Shown: positions 8,234 to 17,678, counted from the first letter of the stretch. The stretch is DNA of 64,000 bases from Methylotenera sp. (GCF_030684185.1 NZ_JAUXOY010000016.1:1-64000); one strand, 5' to 3'. Notes: generated by a model from the letters alone, not told the origin. Numbers and translations: made by a program.

Positions 8234-9649
8234 ATGTCTCAAAATAAGCCTGTCCAATTGCCAAATATGTCGAATTACTGGATGCCCTTTACAGCTAATC
8301 GGCAGTTTAAGGCCATGCCCAGATTATTTAAAGCAGCTAAAGGCAATTACTATACCTCAATAGATGACAGGCAGATTCTTGATGGCACTGCTGGCTTGTG
8401 GTGCGTACCTGCGGGTCACGCACGTGCGGAAATTGCCACGGCAGTGGGCCAGCAATTGCTGACACTAGACTACGCACCTGCTTTTCAATCAAGCCACCCA
8501 TTGGCATTTGAAACCGCAGAGCGTTTGGCAGAATACATGCCCGCAGGACTAGACCGCATATTTTTCACTAACTCAGGTTCAGAATCAGCTGACACCGCAC
8601 TTAAAATAGCTTTGGCTTACCACCGTGTAACTGGCAACCCGCTACGCAATAAACTGATTGGTCGTGAGCGTGGCTATCACGGTGTAAATTTTGGCGGTAT
8701 TGCAGTAGGCGGCATTGCAGGCAATCGCAAAGCTTTTGGTAATGGTTTAGCTGGTGTCGATCATATTCGCCATCCGCTAGATATTGCCAACAATGCGTTT
8801 ACCAAAGGCATACCCGAAGATGGCGGCGTTGCACTGGCAAATGAGTTTGAACAGCGCATCATGACATTGCATGACCCTTTCACTATTGCCGCGTTGATTG
8901 TAGAACCCATGCAAGGCTCAGCAGGTGTGATTGTGCCGCCTGCGGGCTACTTAAAGCGTTTGCGCGAAATTTGCAATAAACATGGAATTCTGCTGATATT
9001 TGATGAAGTCATTACTGGATTTGGTCGCCTTGGCACCAAGTTTGGCGCAGATTATTTTGATGTCATCCCTGACATTTTGACGTGTGCAAAAGGCCTCACC
9101 AATGGCGTCGTACCAATGGGGGCGGTAGCCGTTAAACGAGAAATTTATGATGCCTTTATGGAAAAATCAGCCGCAGGCGCTATTGAACTGCCACATGGCT
9201 ACACCTATAGCGCGATTCCGATTGCTTGTGCAGCAGCCATTGCCACGCTGGACATTTTTGCAACCGAAAAACTGGAAGACCGGGCAAATGGGTTAAGTCA
9301 CTATTTTGAATCTGCAGCGCACTCACTTAAAGGCTTGCCGATGATAAAAGATATTCGCAACATCGGCTTGGTAGCAGGCATCGAGTTTGAAGCGACAACT
9401 AATCGGACCGGTGCTTTTGCCTTTGCGGTATATCTTAAATGTTATGAGTTAGGGCTTCACGTGCGCTATACAGGCGACATTATTGCCGTTTCACCGCCAC
9501 TGACTATAGAAAAACATGAAATAGACCGCATTTTTAACACACTAAGTGATGCAATTAAATACGTTGCCAGCCAGGGTGAAGCGGGTTTGAATACAAACAA
9601 TTATCTTAAAAATGAGCAGGCTTGGGCGGCACATCAACAACCAACCTAA
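8234..9649 (+). CDS. Omega-amino acid (beta-alanine):pyruvate aminotransferase
   Basis: The 471-residue class III PLP aminotransferase has the expected landmarks: WMPFTANRQF near the start, FFTNSGSESADTALK around residue 115 (phosphate binding), DEVITGFGR, and the PLP lysine K286 in CAKGLTNG. These are typical of omega-amino acid:pyruvate transaminases, which convert beta-alanine and pyruvate to malonate semialdehyde and L-alanine. The gene downstream encodes a CoA-acylating semialdehyde dehydrogenase, which fits the next step. A C-terminal tail of about 20 residues looks dispensable. Exact amino donor is inferred, not shown. Confidence 0.88.
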   Translation: MSQNKPVQLPNMSNYWMPFTANRQFKAMPRLFKAAKGNYYTSIDDRQILDGTAGLWCVPAGHARAEIATAVGQQLLTLDYAPAFQSSHPLAFETAERLAEYMPAGLDRIFFTNSGSESADTALKIALAYHRVTGNPLRNKLIGRERGYHGVNFGGIAVGGIAGNRKAFGNGLAGVDHIRHPLDIANNAFTKGIPEDGGVALANEFEQRIMTLHDPFTIAALIVEPMQGSAGVIVPPAGYLKRLREICNKHGILLIFDEVITGFGRLGTKFGADYFDVIPDILTCAKGLTNGVVPMGAVAVKREIYDAFMEKSAAGAIELPHGYTYSAIPIACAAAIATLDIFATEKLEDRANGLSHYFESAAHSLKGLPMIKDIRNIGLVAGIEFEATTNRTGAFAFAVYLKCYELGLHVRYTGDIIAVSPPLTIEKHEIDRIFNTLSDAIKYVASQGEAGLNTNNYLKNEQAWAAHQQPT

Positions 9650-9664
9650 ACTTAATCACTTGAT

Positions 9665-9738
9665 GTAGGAGCGCAATTTATTGCGCGAACAGCAAGCTAC
9701 TTTTACTGCTACATTCGCGCAATAAATTGCGCTCCTAC
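9665..9738. repeat. REPIN A (paired inverted GTAGGAGCG REPs)
   Basis: Two 25-bp arms (9665-9689 and 9714-9738) are exact reverse complements. Each starts with the GTAG tetranucleotide, continues GGAGCG, and folds into its own small hairpin (GCGCAAT/ATTGCGC) ending CGAA. This is the structure of REP/REPIN elements mobilised by RAYT (TnpA-REP) enzymes in Pseudomonas. It sits between the aminotransferase and dehydrogenase genes, where the RNA hairpin could modulate the downstream transcript. Confidence 0.85.
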
Positions 9739-9787
9739 AATAAACCAATTAAATAAACCAATAAATTAAGATTATGGAGCAATCAAA

Positions 9788-11290
9788 ATGAGCAATAAGA
9801 TTATCGGCCATTATATTAACGGTCAGCACATTGCGGGCACTAGCGGTAGATTTAGCGACGTATACAACCCTGCCACTGGTGAAGTGCAAGCGCAGCTTTG
9901 CAATGCCACGGCTCAAGAAACTGAAGCCGCTATCAGTGCTGCACAAGCCGCCTTCCCCGCTTGGTCTTCAATGCCGGCTTTACGTCGGGCGCGCATTATG
10001 TTCAGGTTCAAAACCTTGCTGGATGAACATGCGAATGATTTAGCTAAAGCCATTTCACTTGAACACGGCAAAACCATCAGTGACGCGCGTGGCGAAGTGA
10101 CGCGCGGCATCGAAGTTGTTGAATTTTCCTGCGGCATGCCGTATCTGATGAAAGGCGACTATAACGACCAGGTAGGCACTGGCATTGATACCTACAGCAT
10201 GCACCAACCGCTAGGCGTGGTGGCGGGCATTACTCCGTTTAATTTCCCTATCATGGTGCCGCTTTGGATGATTCCCATGGCATTGGCCACAGGCAATACC
10301 TTTGTGCTTAAACCTTCAGAAAAAACACCAAGCGCGAGTTTGATGATTGCAGATTTACTGGCAGAAGCTGGCCTGCCTGCTGGCGTATTTAACCTGATAA
10401 ATGGTGATAAAGAAGTCGTAGACGTGTTGCTATCAGATAAACGTATTCAGGCAATCAGTTTTGTAGGTTCAACACCTGTCGCTGAATATATTTACAGCAC
10501 GGGCAGCAAAAACGGCAAGCGTGTACAAGCACTTGGCGGTGCTAAAAATCATTTAGTGGTGATGCCTGATGCAGATTTAGACCAAGTGGCTGACGCCTTG
10601 ATTGGCGCAGGTTACGGCTCTGCTGGTGAGCGCTGTATGGCGATTTCAGTTGCAGTGACCGTGGGCGATGTTGCGGATAAATTAGTTGAAAAATTAACAG
10701 AAAAAGTAAAAACCATCACCATAGATCAAGGCCTGAATGAAAAAGCCGACATGGGCCCGTTAGTCACACCGCAACACTTTTCCAAGGTAAAAGAATATGT
10801 AGATTTAGGCGTAGCTGAAGGCGCAAAACTGGTGATTGATGGTCGCGATTACCGCCAAAAATCGTTTGAAAAAGGCTTCTTTTTAGGGCCATGCCTGTTT
10901 GACCATGTCACCAAAGAGATGCGCATTTACAAAGAAGAGATTTTTGGCCCGGTATTATCAGTAGTACGTGCAGAAACTTTTGAAGCAGCACTGCAACTAG
11001 TCAATGACCATGAATTTGGTAACGGTGCGGCTATTTTCACGCGTGATGGCGAAGTTGCGCGAGAGTTTACCAGCCGCGTACAAGCCGGCATGGTCGGCGT
11101 GAACGTTGCCATTCCTGTACCCATCGCGTTCCATAGTTTTGGCGGCTGGAAACGCTCACTGTTTGGCGACCATCACATCTACGGCACCGAAGGCATGCGT
11201 TTTTATACCCGTTTAAAAACCACCACTTCACGCTGGCCTGCCAGCAACAAAACCATAGGTTCTGAATTCGTCATGCCTACTATGAAATAG
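9788..11290 (+). CDS. mmsA: CoA-acylating methylmalonate/malonate semialdehyde dehydrogenase
   Basis: The 500-residue aldehyde dehydrogenase of the MmsA/IolA type converts malonate semialdehyde (or methylmalonate semialdehyde) with CoA and NAD to acetyl-CoA (or propionyl-CoA) and CO2. The catalytic Cys is C283 in GERCMAIS, and the conserved [19 protein letters not shown] and [12 protein letters not shown] segments are present. Family members usually have 485-510 residues. It lies 138 nt after the aminotransferase with a REPIN between, consistent with one beta-alanine-type degradation operon. Valine or inositol catabolism genes are not nearby, which favours the malonate semialdehyde role. Confidence 0.93.
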   Translation: MSNKIIGHYINGQHIAGTSGRFSDVYNPATGEVQAQLCNATAQETEAAISAAQAAFPAWSSMPALRRARIMFRFKTLLDEHANDLAKAISLEHGKTISDARGEVTRGIEVVEFSCGMPYLMKGDYNDQVGTGIDTYSMHQPLGVVAGITPFNFPIMVPLWMIPMALATGNTFVLKPSEKTPSASLMIADLLAEAGLPAGVFNLINGDKEVVDVLLSDKRIQAISFVGSTPVAEYIYSTGSKNGKRVQALGGAKNHLVVMPDADLDQVADALIGAGYGSAGERCMAISVAVTVGDVADKLVEKLTEKVKTITIDQGLNEKADMGPLVTPQHFSKVKEYVDLGVAEGAKLVIDGRDYRQKSFEKGFFLGPCLFDHVTKEMRIYKEEIFGPVLSVVRAETFEAALQLVNDHEFGNGAAIFTRDGEVAREFTSRVQAGMVGVNVAIPVPIAFHSFGGWKRSLFGDHHIYGTEGMRFYTRLKTTTSRWPASNKTIGSEFVMPTMK

Positions 11291-11330
11291 AAGCAACAAA
11301 ATTGCTGCCTTGTTATTAAAGGAATCGCGT

Positions 11331-11369
11331 GCTGAGGCAGGCGCCAGAAGTGTGATTGCCTTCCTCAGC
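11331..11369. terminator. Stem-loop between mmsA and the restriction gene
   Basis: GCTGAGGCAGGC (11331-11342) pairs with GCCTTCCTCAGC (11358-11369) with one mismatch and a 15-nt loop. There is no clear T-run, so it may be a weak terminator or a processing hairpin 40 nt after mmsA. Confidence 0.35.
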
Positions 11370-11421
11370 CTGCCCCTGTGCTATATTAGCGACTAACTCT
11401 GCATCAAAGATTAACGGATCA

Positions 11422-13884
11422 ATGGCAAAACTTTTTCATCAAACACTCTTTAACCAAAAGTTAGTGGCTAAACACCAGGCCACCACGCCTACACCGCCCG
11501 CGCACAAGGCTTTGCTGCACGACTGGGCAAGCACAATTGCCAATCAAAGCATCACCAAACAAAAAGAGCAAGCCATACGCAGCAGCTTTATTCAAACGTT
11601 TTTTATTCAGATTTTGGGTTACACGCCATTTGGTGCGGGTAACGCGCAAACCATACAGGAAGAGCAAAATGCAGGCGCAGGCAGTGCCGATGCCGCTTTA
11701 GGCTTTTTTAGCCATGACGCTAAAAAGATTATCAGCGTGGTTGAACTCAAAGGCGCCGACACCCGCGATTTAGACGCCATTATGCCTGGGCGGCACAAAA
11801 GCCCTGTCACCCAAGCGTGGGAATACGCCATGGATACGTCGGGTTGCCAGTTTGTGCTGGTTTCCAACATGGTAGAAATTCGGCTTTACGCCGTAGGCCA
11901 TACCCGTTTATTGTTTGAGAGCTTTGATATACGCACCATTGCTGATTCTGACGCTGAATACCAACGCTTTATGTTGTTACTCGCTGCACCCAATCTATTG
12001 CAAGGTCAAACCGCCAATTTACTTAAAGACAGCGCGGCAGCAGACAAAGCCATTACCCAACAACTGTACCAGGATTATCGTGGGTGGCGTTTACAGCTCA
12101 TTATTGCGCTCGCCCAACACAACGCCCACATTGGTATGGTTGAAGTGATTGAATACGCGCAAACCATATTAGATCGTATTATATTTATCGCCTTTGCTGA
12201 AGACCGCGAGTTGCTGCCTGCGCATACGCTCAAAAGTGCTTTTGAACACCGCGACCCTTACAACCCGCTGCCGATTTGGCACAACTTTAAAGGCTTATTT
12301 TTAGCCATAGATAAAGGCAATGCCACGCTCAACATTCCCGCTTATAACGGCGGGCTGTTTCGTGCTGACCCGATTATTGATGCGCTCATCGTGCCGGACG
12401 AAACTTGCAGGTTCTTTAAAAAACTGGGTGAATACGATTTTGCCTCTGAAGTCAGCGTCAGCGTACTCGGGCATATTTTTGAGCAATCCATTTCAGACTT
12501 GGAATCGCTCACGGAGTTAGTTGGGCAAGATAACTTTCAGCTAGAAAGCTTAAAACAACAAACACAACAATCCAGCACCAGCGTCACTGGCAAGCGCAAA
12601 CAAGAAGGCGTTATTTACACGCCTGACGAGATTACCGCCTTTATTGTAGAACACACGCTAGGCGCTTACATTGAAAAAAATCGCGCAAAAATACAGCAAG
12701 CTTATTTGGCCGACACCAGCACCGCTGACAATATCATCTACCGCAAACCCACCGCTCTTGAGAAAAAAACCAGCACCGCCAGAGATAAAGACAAAGATAC
12801 TAACCGCATCACCGAATTACTGTTTTGCAACGCCTGGCGCGATGCCTTGAGCGCCATTAAAGTGCTAGACCCCGCCTGTGGCTCTGGCGCATTTTTAGTA
12901 GCCGCGTATGATTTGCTTAATTTGGAATACCGCCAAATTAACGAGCAAATACAAGCCATTACCGGCAGCTTTGGCTTATTTGATATTAACCACGAAATTT
13001 TAAACAGCAATTTATTTGGCGTAGACTTAAACCCGGAATCCATTGAAATCAGCAAACTTTCATTATGGTTAAAAACCGCACAGCGCGGCAAGCCCTTGCA
13101 AAGTTTAGAAACCAATCTGCGTGTAGGCAACAGCCTGATTAACGAAGCCGGTGCTGAATTCTCACCCCGCGCATTTGACTGGCAAGGGGCTTTTCCGCAG
13201 GTGTTTGGTGCGGGCGGTTTTGATGTGGTGCTTGGCAACCCGCCCTATGTGCGACAAGAGCGTTTTAGCAGCACCAAACCTTACTTGCAAAGCCATTATC
13301 AGGTGTATCACGGCATGGCAGACCTCTACAGCTATTTTTATGAGCTAGGCGTGCGCCTGCTCAAACCCAATGGCATGTTAGGTTATATTTCATCCAGCAC
13401 TTTCTTCAAAACCGGTTCTGGCGCGCCATTGCGACAGTTTTTAGCGCAACAAACATCGCTGAATGTGTTGGTCGATTTTGGCGATATTCAAGTATTTGAA
13501 GGCGTGACTACTTACCCTGCCATCGTCATTTTAAGCAAAACCGTACCCACAGAAAATCATCAGATTCAAACACTCAACCTTAAAACCATGCCCGAACAAG
13601 GCGTGAGTGCCGCTTTTGAACAACAAGCCGTTTTAATGCCGCAAACGCAGCTGGGCGGCAATATCGCTGCCGCAACTATAGAGGGGCAATCCGATGTAGG
13701 AGCGGTCTTTGACCGCGAAAAAATAGCAGCACTCGCCAACATTGCATTCGCGGCGGAACGCCGCTCCTACCCACAAGCAAGCTGGCAATTAGAAAGCGGC
13801 GCGCAAGCCGCCCTGCGCCACAAACTCACGCACGGTTACGCTACACTGAAGAAGTGTATGGCTCGCCTTATCGTGGCGTTTTAA
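11422..13884 (+). CDS. Type IIG restriction-modification enzyme, nuclease and methylase part (frameshifted)
   Basis: From the ATG at 11422 (better than the upstream TTG at 11356) the frame encodes an N-terminal PD-(D/E)XK-type nuclease (ADAALG...VVELKG, about residues 90-125), a helical linker, then an Eco57I-type N6-adenine methylase with motif I DPACGSGAF and motif IV GNPPYVRQ. It then crosses an in-frame 75-bp REPIN (13696-13770) and stops at 13884 after off-frame residues. Inserting one G near 13848 joins it to the following frame, giving about 1139 residues. No other restriction gene is adjacent, as expected for a single-chain type IIG enzyme. Confidence 0.85.
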   Translation: MAKLFHQTLFNQKLVAKHQATTPTPPAHKALLHDWASTIANQSITKQKEQAIRSSFIQTFFIQILGYTPFGAGNAQTIQEEQNAGAGSADAALGFFSHDAKKIISVVELKGADTRDLDAIMPGRHKSPVTQAWEYAMDTSGCQFVLVSNMVEIRLYAVGHTRLLFESFDIRTIADSDAEYQRFMLLLAAPNLLQGQTANLLKDSAAADKAITQQLYQDYRGWRLQLIIALAQHNAHIGMVEVIEYAQTILDRIIFIAFAEDRELLPAHTLKSAFEHRDPYNPLPIWHNFKGLFLAIDKGNATLNIPAYNGGLFRADPIIDALIVPDETCRFFKKLGEYDFASEVSVSVLGHIFEQSISDLESLTELVGQDNFQLESLKQQTQQSSTSVTGKRKQEGVIYTPDEITAFIVEHTLGAYIEKNRAKIQQAYLADTSTADNIIYRKPTALEKKTSTARDKDKDTNRITELLFCNAWRDALSAIKVLDPACGSGAFLVAAYDLLNLEYRQINEQIQAITGSFGLFDINHEILNSNLFGVDLNPESIEISKLSLWLKTAQRGKPLQSLETNLRVGNSLINEAGAEFSPRAFDWQGAFPQVFGAGGFDVVLGNPPYVRQERFSSTKPYLQSHYQVYHGMADLYSYFYELGVRLLKPNGMLGYISSSTFFKTGSGAPLRQFLAQQTSLNVLVDFGDIQVFEGVTTYPAIVILSKTVPTENHQIQTLNLKTMPEQGVSAAFEQQAVLMPQTQLGGNIAAATIEGQSDVGAVFDREKIAALANIAFAAERRSYPQASWQLESGAQAALRHKLTHGYATLKKCMARLIVAF
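13696..13770. repeat. REPIN B, inside the restriction-modification gene
   Basis: Left REP (13696-13719) and right REP (13747-13770) share the outer GTAGGAGCGG and inner CCGCGAA in inverted orientation, but their hairpin cores differ (GTC/GAC against GCG/CGC), so this is a hybrid of two REP variants. Total length is 75 bp, exactly 25 codons with no stop in the reading frame used by the gene. It separates the methylase from the target-recognition region. Confidence 0.82.
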
Positions 13885-14840
13885 CAGGCTTAAACGAAGC
13901 CTTTGTTATCGACGGCGCCACTAAACAAAGATTGATGGCGCAAGACGCAAAATCAGCCGACTTACTCAAACCGTTTTTAGAAGGCAAAGACCTGAAAAAA
14001 TGGCGCGTAGAGCCGCGTGATTTGTGGTTGATTTTATGCGCCAAAGGCTGGACGCGCGCCCGAAGCGGCTTTGCAGATGAACCGCAAGCGTGGGCGTGGC
14101 TACAAAGCCATTACCCAGCCATTGCCGCTTATTTAGCGCCCTTTGCCGAAGCCGCGAAAAAGCGCACCGATAAAGGCGAGTTCTGGTGGGAGTTAAGGGC
14201 GTGTGCTTATTTTGATATTTTTGAAAAACACAAATTGATTTACCCTGAAATTTCTCAAGGCTCTAAATTTATAATTGAAAAATCTAGATTGTATGGAAAT
14301 AAAACAGTTTATTCTTTACCAAGTTTTGATTGGTTTTTAGCTGGGTTATTAAATTCAAAAATTATTTGGCATTATCTCTCTGATGTTTGTTCGGCATTGA
14401 GAGGTGGAGAATGGCGCTTGATGCTACAAACTATTTACATAGAAACCCTACCCATCCCCAACGCCAGCCCCGAACAACGCACCCACATCGCGCAACTGGC
14501 AGAAAGCTGCCAAACGGCGGCAGAGGCGCGGCGCAATGCAGAAATCGCTTTTACAAGGCGCATCCCCGACCTGGCTGGCACAAGCCAAGTTAAACTCAGC
14601 ACCAAACTGCAACAATGGTGGCTGCTCGACTTTGCAGGCTTTCGCGCTGAAATTCTTAAAAACTTCAAAGCCGAAATTCCGTTAAAAGACCGTAACGACT
14701 GGCAAGATTTATTCACCCAACAGCAAAGCCTTATTCGCGAATTAAGCCAACACATTCAACTGGCCGAACAACAACTCAACCGCGCTGTGTATACCTTGTT
14801 TGGCCTGGATGAAGCAGAAATCGCCCTGATTGAAATGTAG
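13854..14840 (+). CDS. Type IIG restriction-modification enzyme, target-recognition part (frameshifted)
   Basis: This 328-residue frame opens VYGSPYRGVLTGLNEAFVID and continues LLKPFLEGKDLKKW, the signature of the TaqI-like specificity domain that follows the methylase in Eco57I-type enzymes. Near residues 105-195 lie aromatic and basic residues typical of the DNA-reading region, and the C-terminus is helical. It has no credible start of its own (the first usable codon is GTG at 13854 without a ribosome site) and is the continuation of 11422-13884 in another frame. Its stop codon TAG (14838-14840) is formed by the GTAG head of a REPIN. Confidence 0.82.
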   Translation: MYGSPYRGVLTGLNEAFVIDGATKQRLMAQDAKSADLLKPFLEGKDLKKWRVEPRDLWLILCAKGWTRARSGFADEPQAWAWLQSHYPAIAAYLAPFAEAAKKRTDKGEFWWELRACAYFDIFEKHKLIYPEISQGSKFIIEKSRLYGNKTVYSLPSFDWFLAGLLNSKIIWHYLSDVCSALRGGEWRLMLQTIYIETLPIPNASPEQRTHIAQLAESCQTAAEARRNAEIAFTRRIPDLAGTSQVKLSTKLQQWWLLDFAGFRAEILKNFKAEIPLKDRNDWQDLFTQQQSLIRELSQHIQLAEQQLNRAVYTLFGLDEAEIALIEM

Positions 14841-14895
14841 GAGCGACGTCTCGTCGCGATTGCGCTATTGCTTCGCGACGAGACGTCGCTCCTAC
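14837..14895. repeat. REPIN C, overlapping the stop codon of the restriction gene
   Basis: Left arm 14837-14859 and right arm 14872-14895 are inverted copies with GTAGGAGCG heads and ACGTCTCGTCGCG-type hairpins. The TAG within the GTAG head is the stop codon of the frame ending at 14840. The whole element can also fold as one long hairpin and may act as the 3' end of the transcript. Confidence 0.85.
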
Positions 14896-14950
14896 AGAAA
14901 ACCGAGGTATGCTGCCATTATTTTGAGGATTAGCTATAACGATCAACGCA

Positions 14951-14976
14951 TTCGCGATCTCAAAGATCGCCCCTAC
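14951..14976 (-). repeat. Solo degenerate REP
   Basis: A single REP in reverse orientation (TTCGCGATCT ... AGATCGCCCCTAC) has one change from the GTAGGAGCG head (GTAGGGGCG). It has no partner and lies 55 bp after REPIN C, before rlmF's end. It looks like the remnant of a decayed REPIN. Confidence 0.7.
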
Positions 14977-14999
14977 ACTTGCTGAATCATCCTAAACCT

Positions 15000-15980
15000 T
15001 TACCAGCGGCTATTGCGCCAAGCCAGCCGCTGGTTTGCATCAAGAAAAGTCCATGCAACAAGTCGGCTTTTCTTTTGCCCCTGCGCCATTTCAATGGTTT
15101 TCACTTCAAGCGCATTCACCTTTTTAAGTGCGCGGTAAACGCTCGGTAAGCTAGCAGCTTTTGAGATTAAGCTGGTAAACCATAAGCACTGATTTGCAAT
15201 CTGTTTACTCTCGTTCACCATACGATTTACAAATGCCTCTTCACCGCCAGCGCAATATAACTCTGCACCTTGACCACCAAAATTAAGCGCTACTGACTGA
15301 GATTTAGTGCCTTTTTTTTCAAAATTCCTGCTTGTATTTTTACCCAAGCCTTGCCACTTACGTTGCGAACCAGCCTGTGCATCCTCTAAAGAGGCATGAA
15401 AAGGTGGGTTACACATCGTTAAGTCAAAAATTTCGTCATGCTTAACAACCCCTTTGAAGATGGCGGTTGGCGATGCTTGCTGGCGCAACTCAATGACCTC
15501 TGACTTGCCAATATTGACATCTAAAACATATTGCGCATTTTTCAGTGCAATAGCGTCTATATCTGCCCCTACAAAGCGCCAGCCATATTCATGATTGCCA
15601 ATCAGAGGATAAACACAATTTGCACCTACGCCAATATCAAGCACCCGCACAGACTCACCCACAGGAATGACGCCACCATTATTGCCTGCCAGCAAATCTG
15701 CAATATAGTGCAGGTAATCTGCCCGGCCTGGAATAGGCGGACAAAGAAACTGCGCAGGAATATCCCATTCAGCAATATCGTAAAATTGTTTCAATAAAGC
15801 CCGGTTTAGTGCCTTAACGGCTTGCGGATTAGAAAAATCAATAGAGGCGTCCTGAAAGGCGTTCAGTTTCACAAATTGAGCAAGTGCAGGATTAGTCTGA
15901 ATCAGCTGTTCAAAATCGTATCGGCTTCTGTGCTTGTTTCGAGGGTGTAGCCCAGATTTTATCATTTCAGAATTTACCAT
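15000..15980 (-). CDS. rlmF: 23S rRNA (adenine-1618 N6)-methyltransferase
   Basis: The protein carries the RlmF signature LHPRNKH near its N-terminus, [18 protein letters not shown] around residue 80, the SAM-binding [14 protein letters not shown] and the methylase motif NPPFH for N6-adenine. RlmF modifies A1618 of 23S rRNA. I chose the ATG at 15980; the frame is open to 16049, but that extension consists of a low-complexity TNTM-type repeat absent from E. coli RlmF, and ATG 15965 is also possible. None has a strong ribosome site. Confidence 0.9.
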   Translation of the reverse strand: MVNSEMIKSGLHPRNKHRSRYDFEQLIQTNPALAQFVKLNAFQDASIDFSNPQAVKALNRALLKQFYDIAEWDIPAQFLCPPIPGRADYLHYIADLLAGNNGGVIPVGESVRVLDIGVGANCVYPLIGNHEYGWRFVGADIDAIALKNAQYVLDVNIGKSEVIELRQQASPTAIFKGVVKHDEIFDLTMCNPPFHASLEDAQAGSQRKWQGLGKNTSRNFEKKGTKSQSVALNFGGQGAELYCAGGEEAFVNRMVNESKQIANQCLWFTSLISKAASLPSVYRALKKVNALEVKTIEMAQGQKKSRLVAWTFLDANQRLAWRNSRW

Positions 15981-16086
15981 TGTGTTGGTCGTCATGGTGT
16001 TGGTCACTATGGTACTGGTCGTTATGTTTAAAAATATGGCAAGTAGCATAGCATTGATTATGAATACTGATCACGATGAAAAGCCT

Positions 16087-16114
16087 GAATAAAGCAGATT
16101 AATCCGCTTTATTC
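16087..16114. promoter_or_regulatory. 28-bp near-perfect palindrome in the rlmF/EAL-HDOD gap
   Basis: GAATAAAGCAGATT followed by AATCCGCTTTATTC is a palindrome with a single mismatched pair and no loop. It lies in the divergent gap, about 105 nt upstream of the EAL-HDOD start. The lack of a loop favours a protein-binding site over a terminator; the binding protein is unknown. Confidence 0.4.
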
Positions 16115-16218
16115 ATCGAAGTGATTTGTTTGAACACACGATATTATTTGCAAATGAATAAGTGATTTGGCATTAACTTTATTTAAATCGTCTAAAAGTA
16201 AATTTGAGAGTATAAAAA

Positions 16219-17433
16219 ATGGAAGATCAAGCATATATCGGGCGCCAGCCTATTATGGATGAAAAGCAGCAAATCATTGGTTATGAGCTTTTCTTCAGGC
16301 ACAGTGCCGATGCTGAAAGCGCCGTGTTTGAAGACGAATTCAAGGCGTATTCCAGCGTGCTGATGAACACGATAGGCGGCGTAGATATACAATGGTTACT
16401 CGGTGATAAGCTGGCTTTCATTAATGTGAATGAAGCTATGCTGAAAAGTGAATTCATCGAGCTAATGCCACCACAGCGTACCGTGCTTGAGGTTTTAAGA
16501 AGCATTAACCCTAGTGCAGAAACTGTAGAACGCTGCCAAAGTCTGCGTGAACAAGGCTACAAAATTGCACTGGATAACCCGCAATTAAGCACAGAAGCAT
16601 CACCTTTATTGCAATGCGCTGACTACATTAAAATTGATATTCAAAGCCTTAACTCTGCCGAGTTACAAAATACTTTTACACAACTTCATGTGCCTTCGGT
16701 AAAAATGATTGCGGAGAAAGTTGAAACAGACCAACAATTTGAAGATTGCAAAAGAATTGGCTTTCGCTTGTTTCAGGGCTTTCATTTTGCGCGTCCTGAA
16801 ACATTTACCGCTAAAGTCATCAATGCGTCTTTTGATAGCGTTTTGAATATTCTGAACACTGTTAGCCAGGATGCTGAAATAAACGTGATTGAAGCAGGTT
16901 TTAAAAAAGACACCGCTTTATCATTCAAGTTATTGCGTTACATCAACTCTGTAGGTTTTGGGCTCTCATTCGAAATCCAATCCATCAATCATGCGCTGAC
17001 GATTCTAGGTAGAAAGCAGCTATACCGCTGGCTGACTTTACTCATGGTCACTGCTGGAGAAAACTCCACACCACCGGCACTCATGAAAACATCTATCACC
17101 CGTGGCAGATTAACCGAGTTATTGGGCGAAACTTATTTTGAAAAACACGACCGCGACAACCTGTTTATTGTCGGCGTGTTTTCATTGCTAGATGCCATAT
17201 TAAAAATGCCGATGGACAAGGTGCTGGATAAAATTCAACTGCCAGAAACAGTCACCGAAGCACTACTCACGCGAGAAGGCATTTACGGCCCGTTCTTACA
17301 ATTGACCGAAGCCTGCGAAGATGCAAATAGTGAGAAAATTCTTGAATTAGCTGAGTTGCTGCAATTTGATGCTAACAAAGTCAATGAATGCCATATCTCA
17401 GCATTGGCATGGGTTGAAACACTAGGTATTTAG
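16219..17433 (+). CDS. EAL-like/HDOD signalling protein
   Basis: The 404-residue protein joins an N-terminal EAL-like domain (about 1-205) to an HDOD domain (about 210-400). The EAL motif is degenerate (YELFFR where EALVR is expected), and most metal ligands of active phosphodiesterases are missing, so it is probably a non-catalytic receptor or scaffold. The family opening IGRQPIMD and FQGFHFARPE in the EAL-like domain are typical of the YuxH/CdgJ group, some members of which affect motility. It stands alone on the plus strand; the stop codon overlaps a 16-bp direct repeat. Confidence 0.88.
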   Translation: MEDQAYIGRQPIMDEKQQIIGYELFFRHSADAESAVFEDEFKAYSSVLMNTIGGVDIQWLLGDKLAFINVNEAMLKSEFIELMPPQRTVLEVLRSINPSAETVERCQSLREQGYKIALDNPQLSTEASPLLQCADYIKIDIQSLNSAELQNTFTQLHVPSVKMIAEKVETDQQFEDCKRIGFRLFQGFHFARPETFTAKVINASFDSVLNILNTVSQDAEINVIEAGFKKDTALSFKLLRYINSVGFGLSFEIQSINHALTILGRKQLYRWLTLLMVTAGENSTPPALMKTSITRGRLTELLGETYFEKHDRDNLFIVGVFSLLDAILKMPMDKVLDKIQLPETVTEALLTREGIYGPFLQLTEACEDANSEKILELAELLQFDANKVNECHISALAWVETLGI

Positions 17434-17448
17434 TAGCAGGTATTTAAT
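17433..17448. repeat. 16-bp direct repeat, left copy
   Basis: GTAGCAGGTATTTAAT recurs exactly at 18447-18462. The two copies bracket about 1 kb that contains the REP-like pair and the toxin-antitoxin genes. This copy begins at the last base of the EAL-HDOD stop codon. Confidence 0.6.
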
Positions 17449-17473
17449 TTACATCTTGCTTGCCGCAGTAAAT

Positions 17474-17565
17474 GTAGCCTGTATGAAATACAGGAAAGCC
17501 ATTAATTAACAATAACAAATTCACGCCACGTAAGGAATATTGCCCCCGTATTGCATACGGGCTAC
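17474..17565. repeat. Second REP-like family, inverted pair (GTAGCC heads)
   Basis: GTAGCCTGTATGAAATACAGG (17474-17494, a small hairpin behind a GTAGCC head) faces a reverse copy at 17545-17565 that reads GTAGCCCGTATGCAATACGGG on the minus strand. The layout is REPIN-like, but the head differs from the GTAGGAGCG family found elsewhere here. It lies between the EAL-HDOD gene and the toxin-antitoxin pair. Confidence 0.65.
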
Positions 17566-17678
17566 GCCGACTACTTTTTAGTGCTTATCAGTTGGTCCTA
17601 TGGATTGATTTGAGTTGTACTATCGCAAAAAAAAGTATATTATTTAGCATGTTATTTGGTATTTATTTAAGGTAAATA

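Noticed and set aside
11356-11421. TTG start extending the restriction gene by 22 residues
   Set aside because: No ribosome site, low-complexity sequence overlapping the mmsA-side stem-loop; ATG 11422 begins the family-like part.
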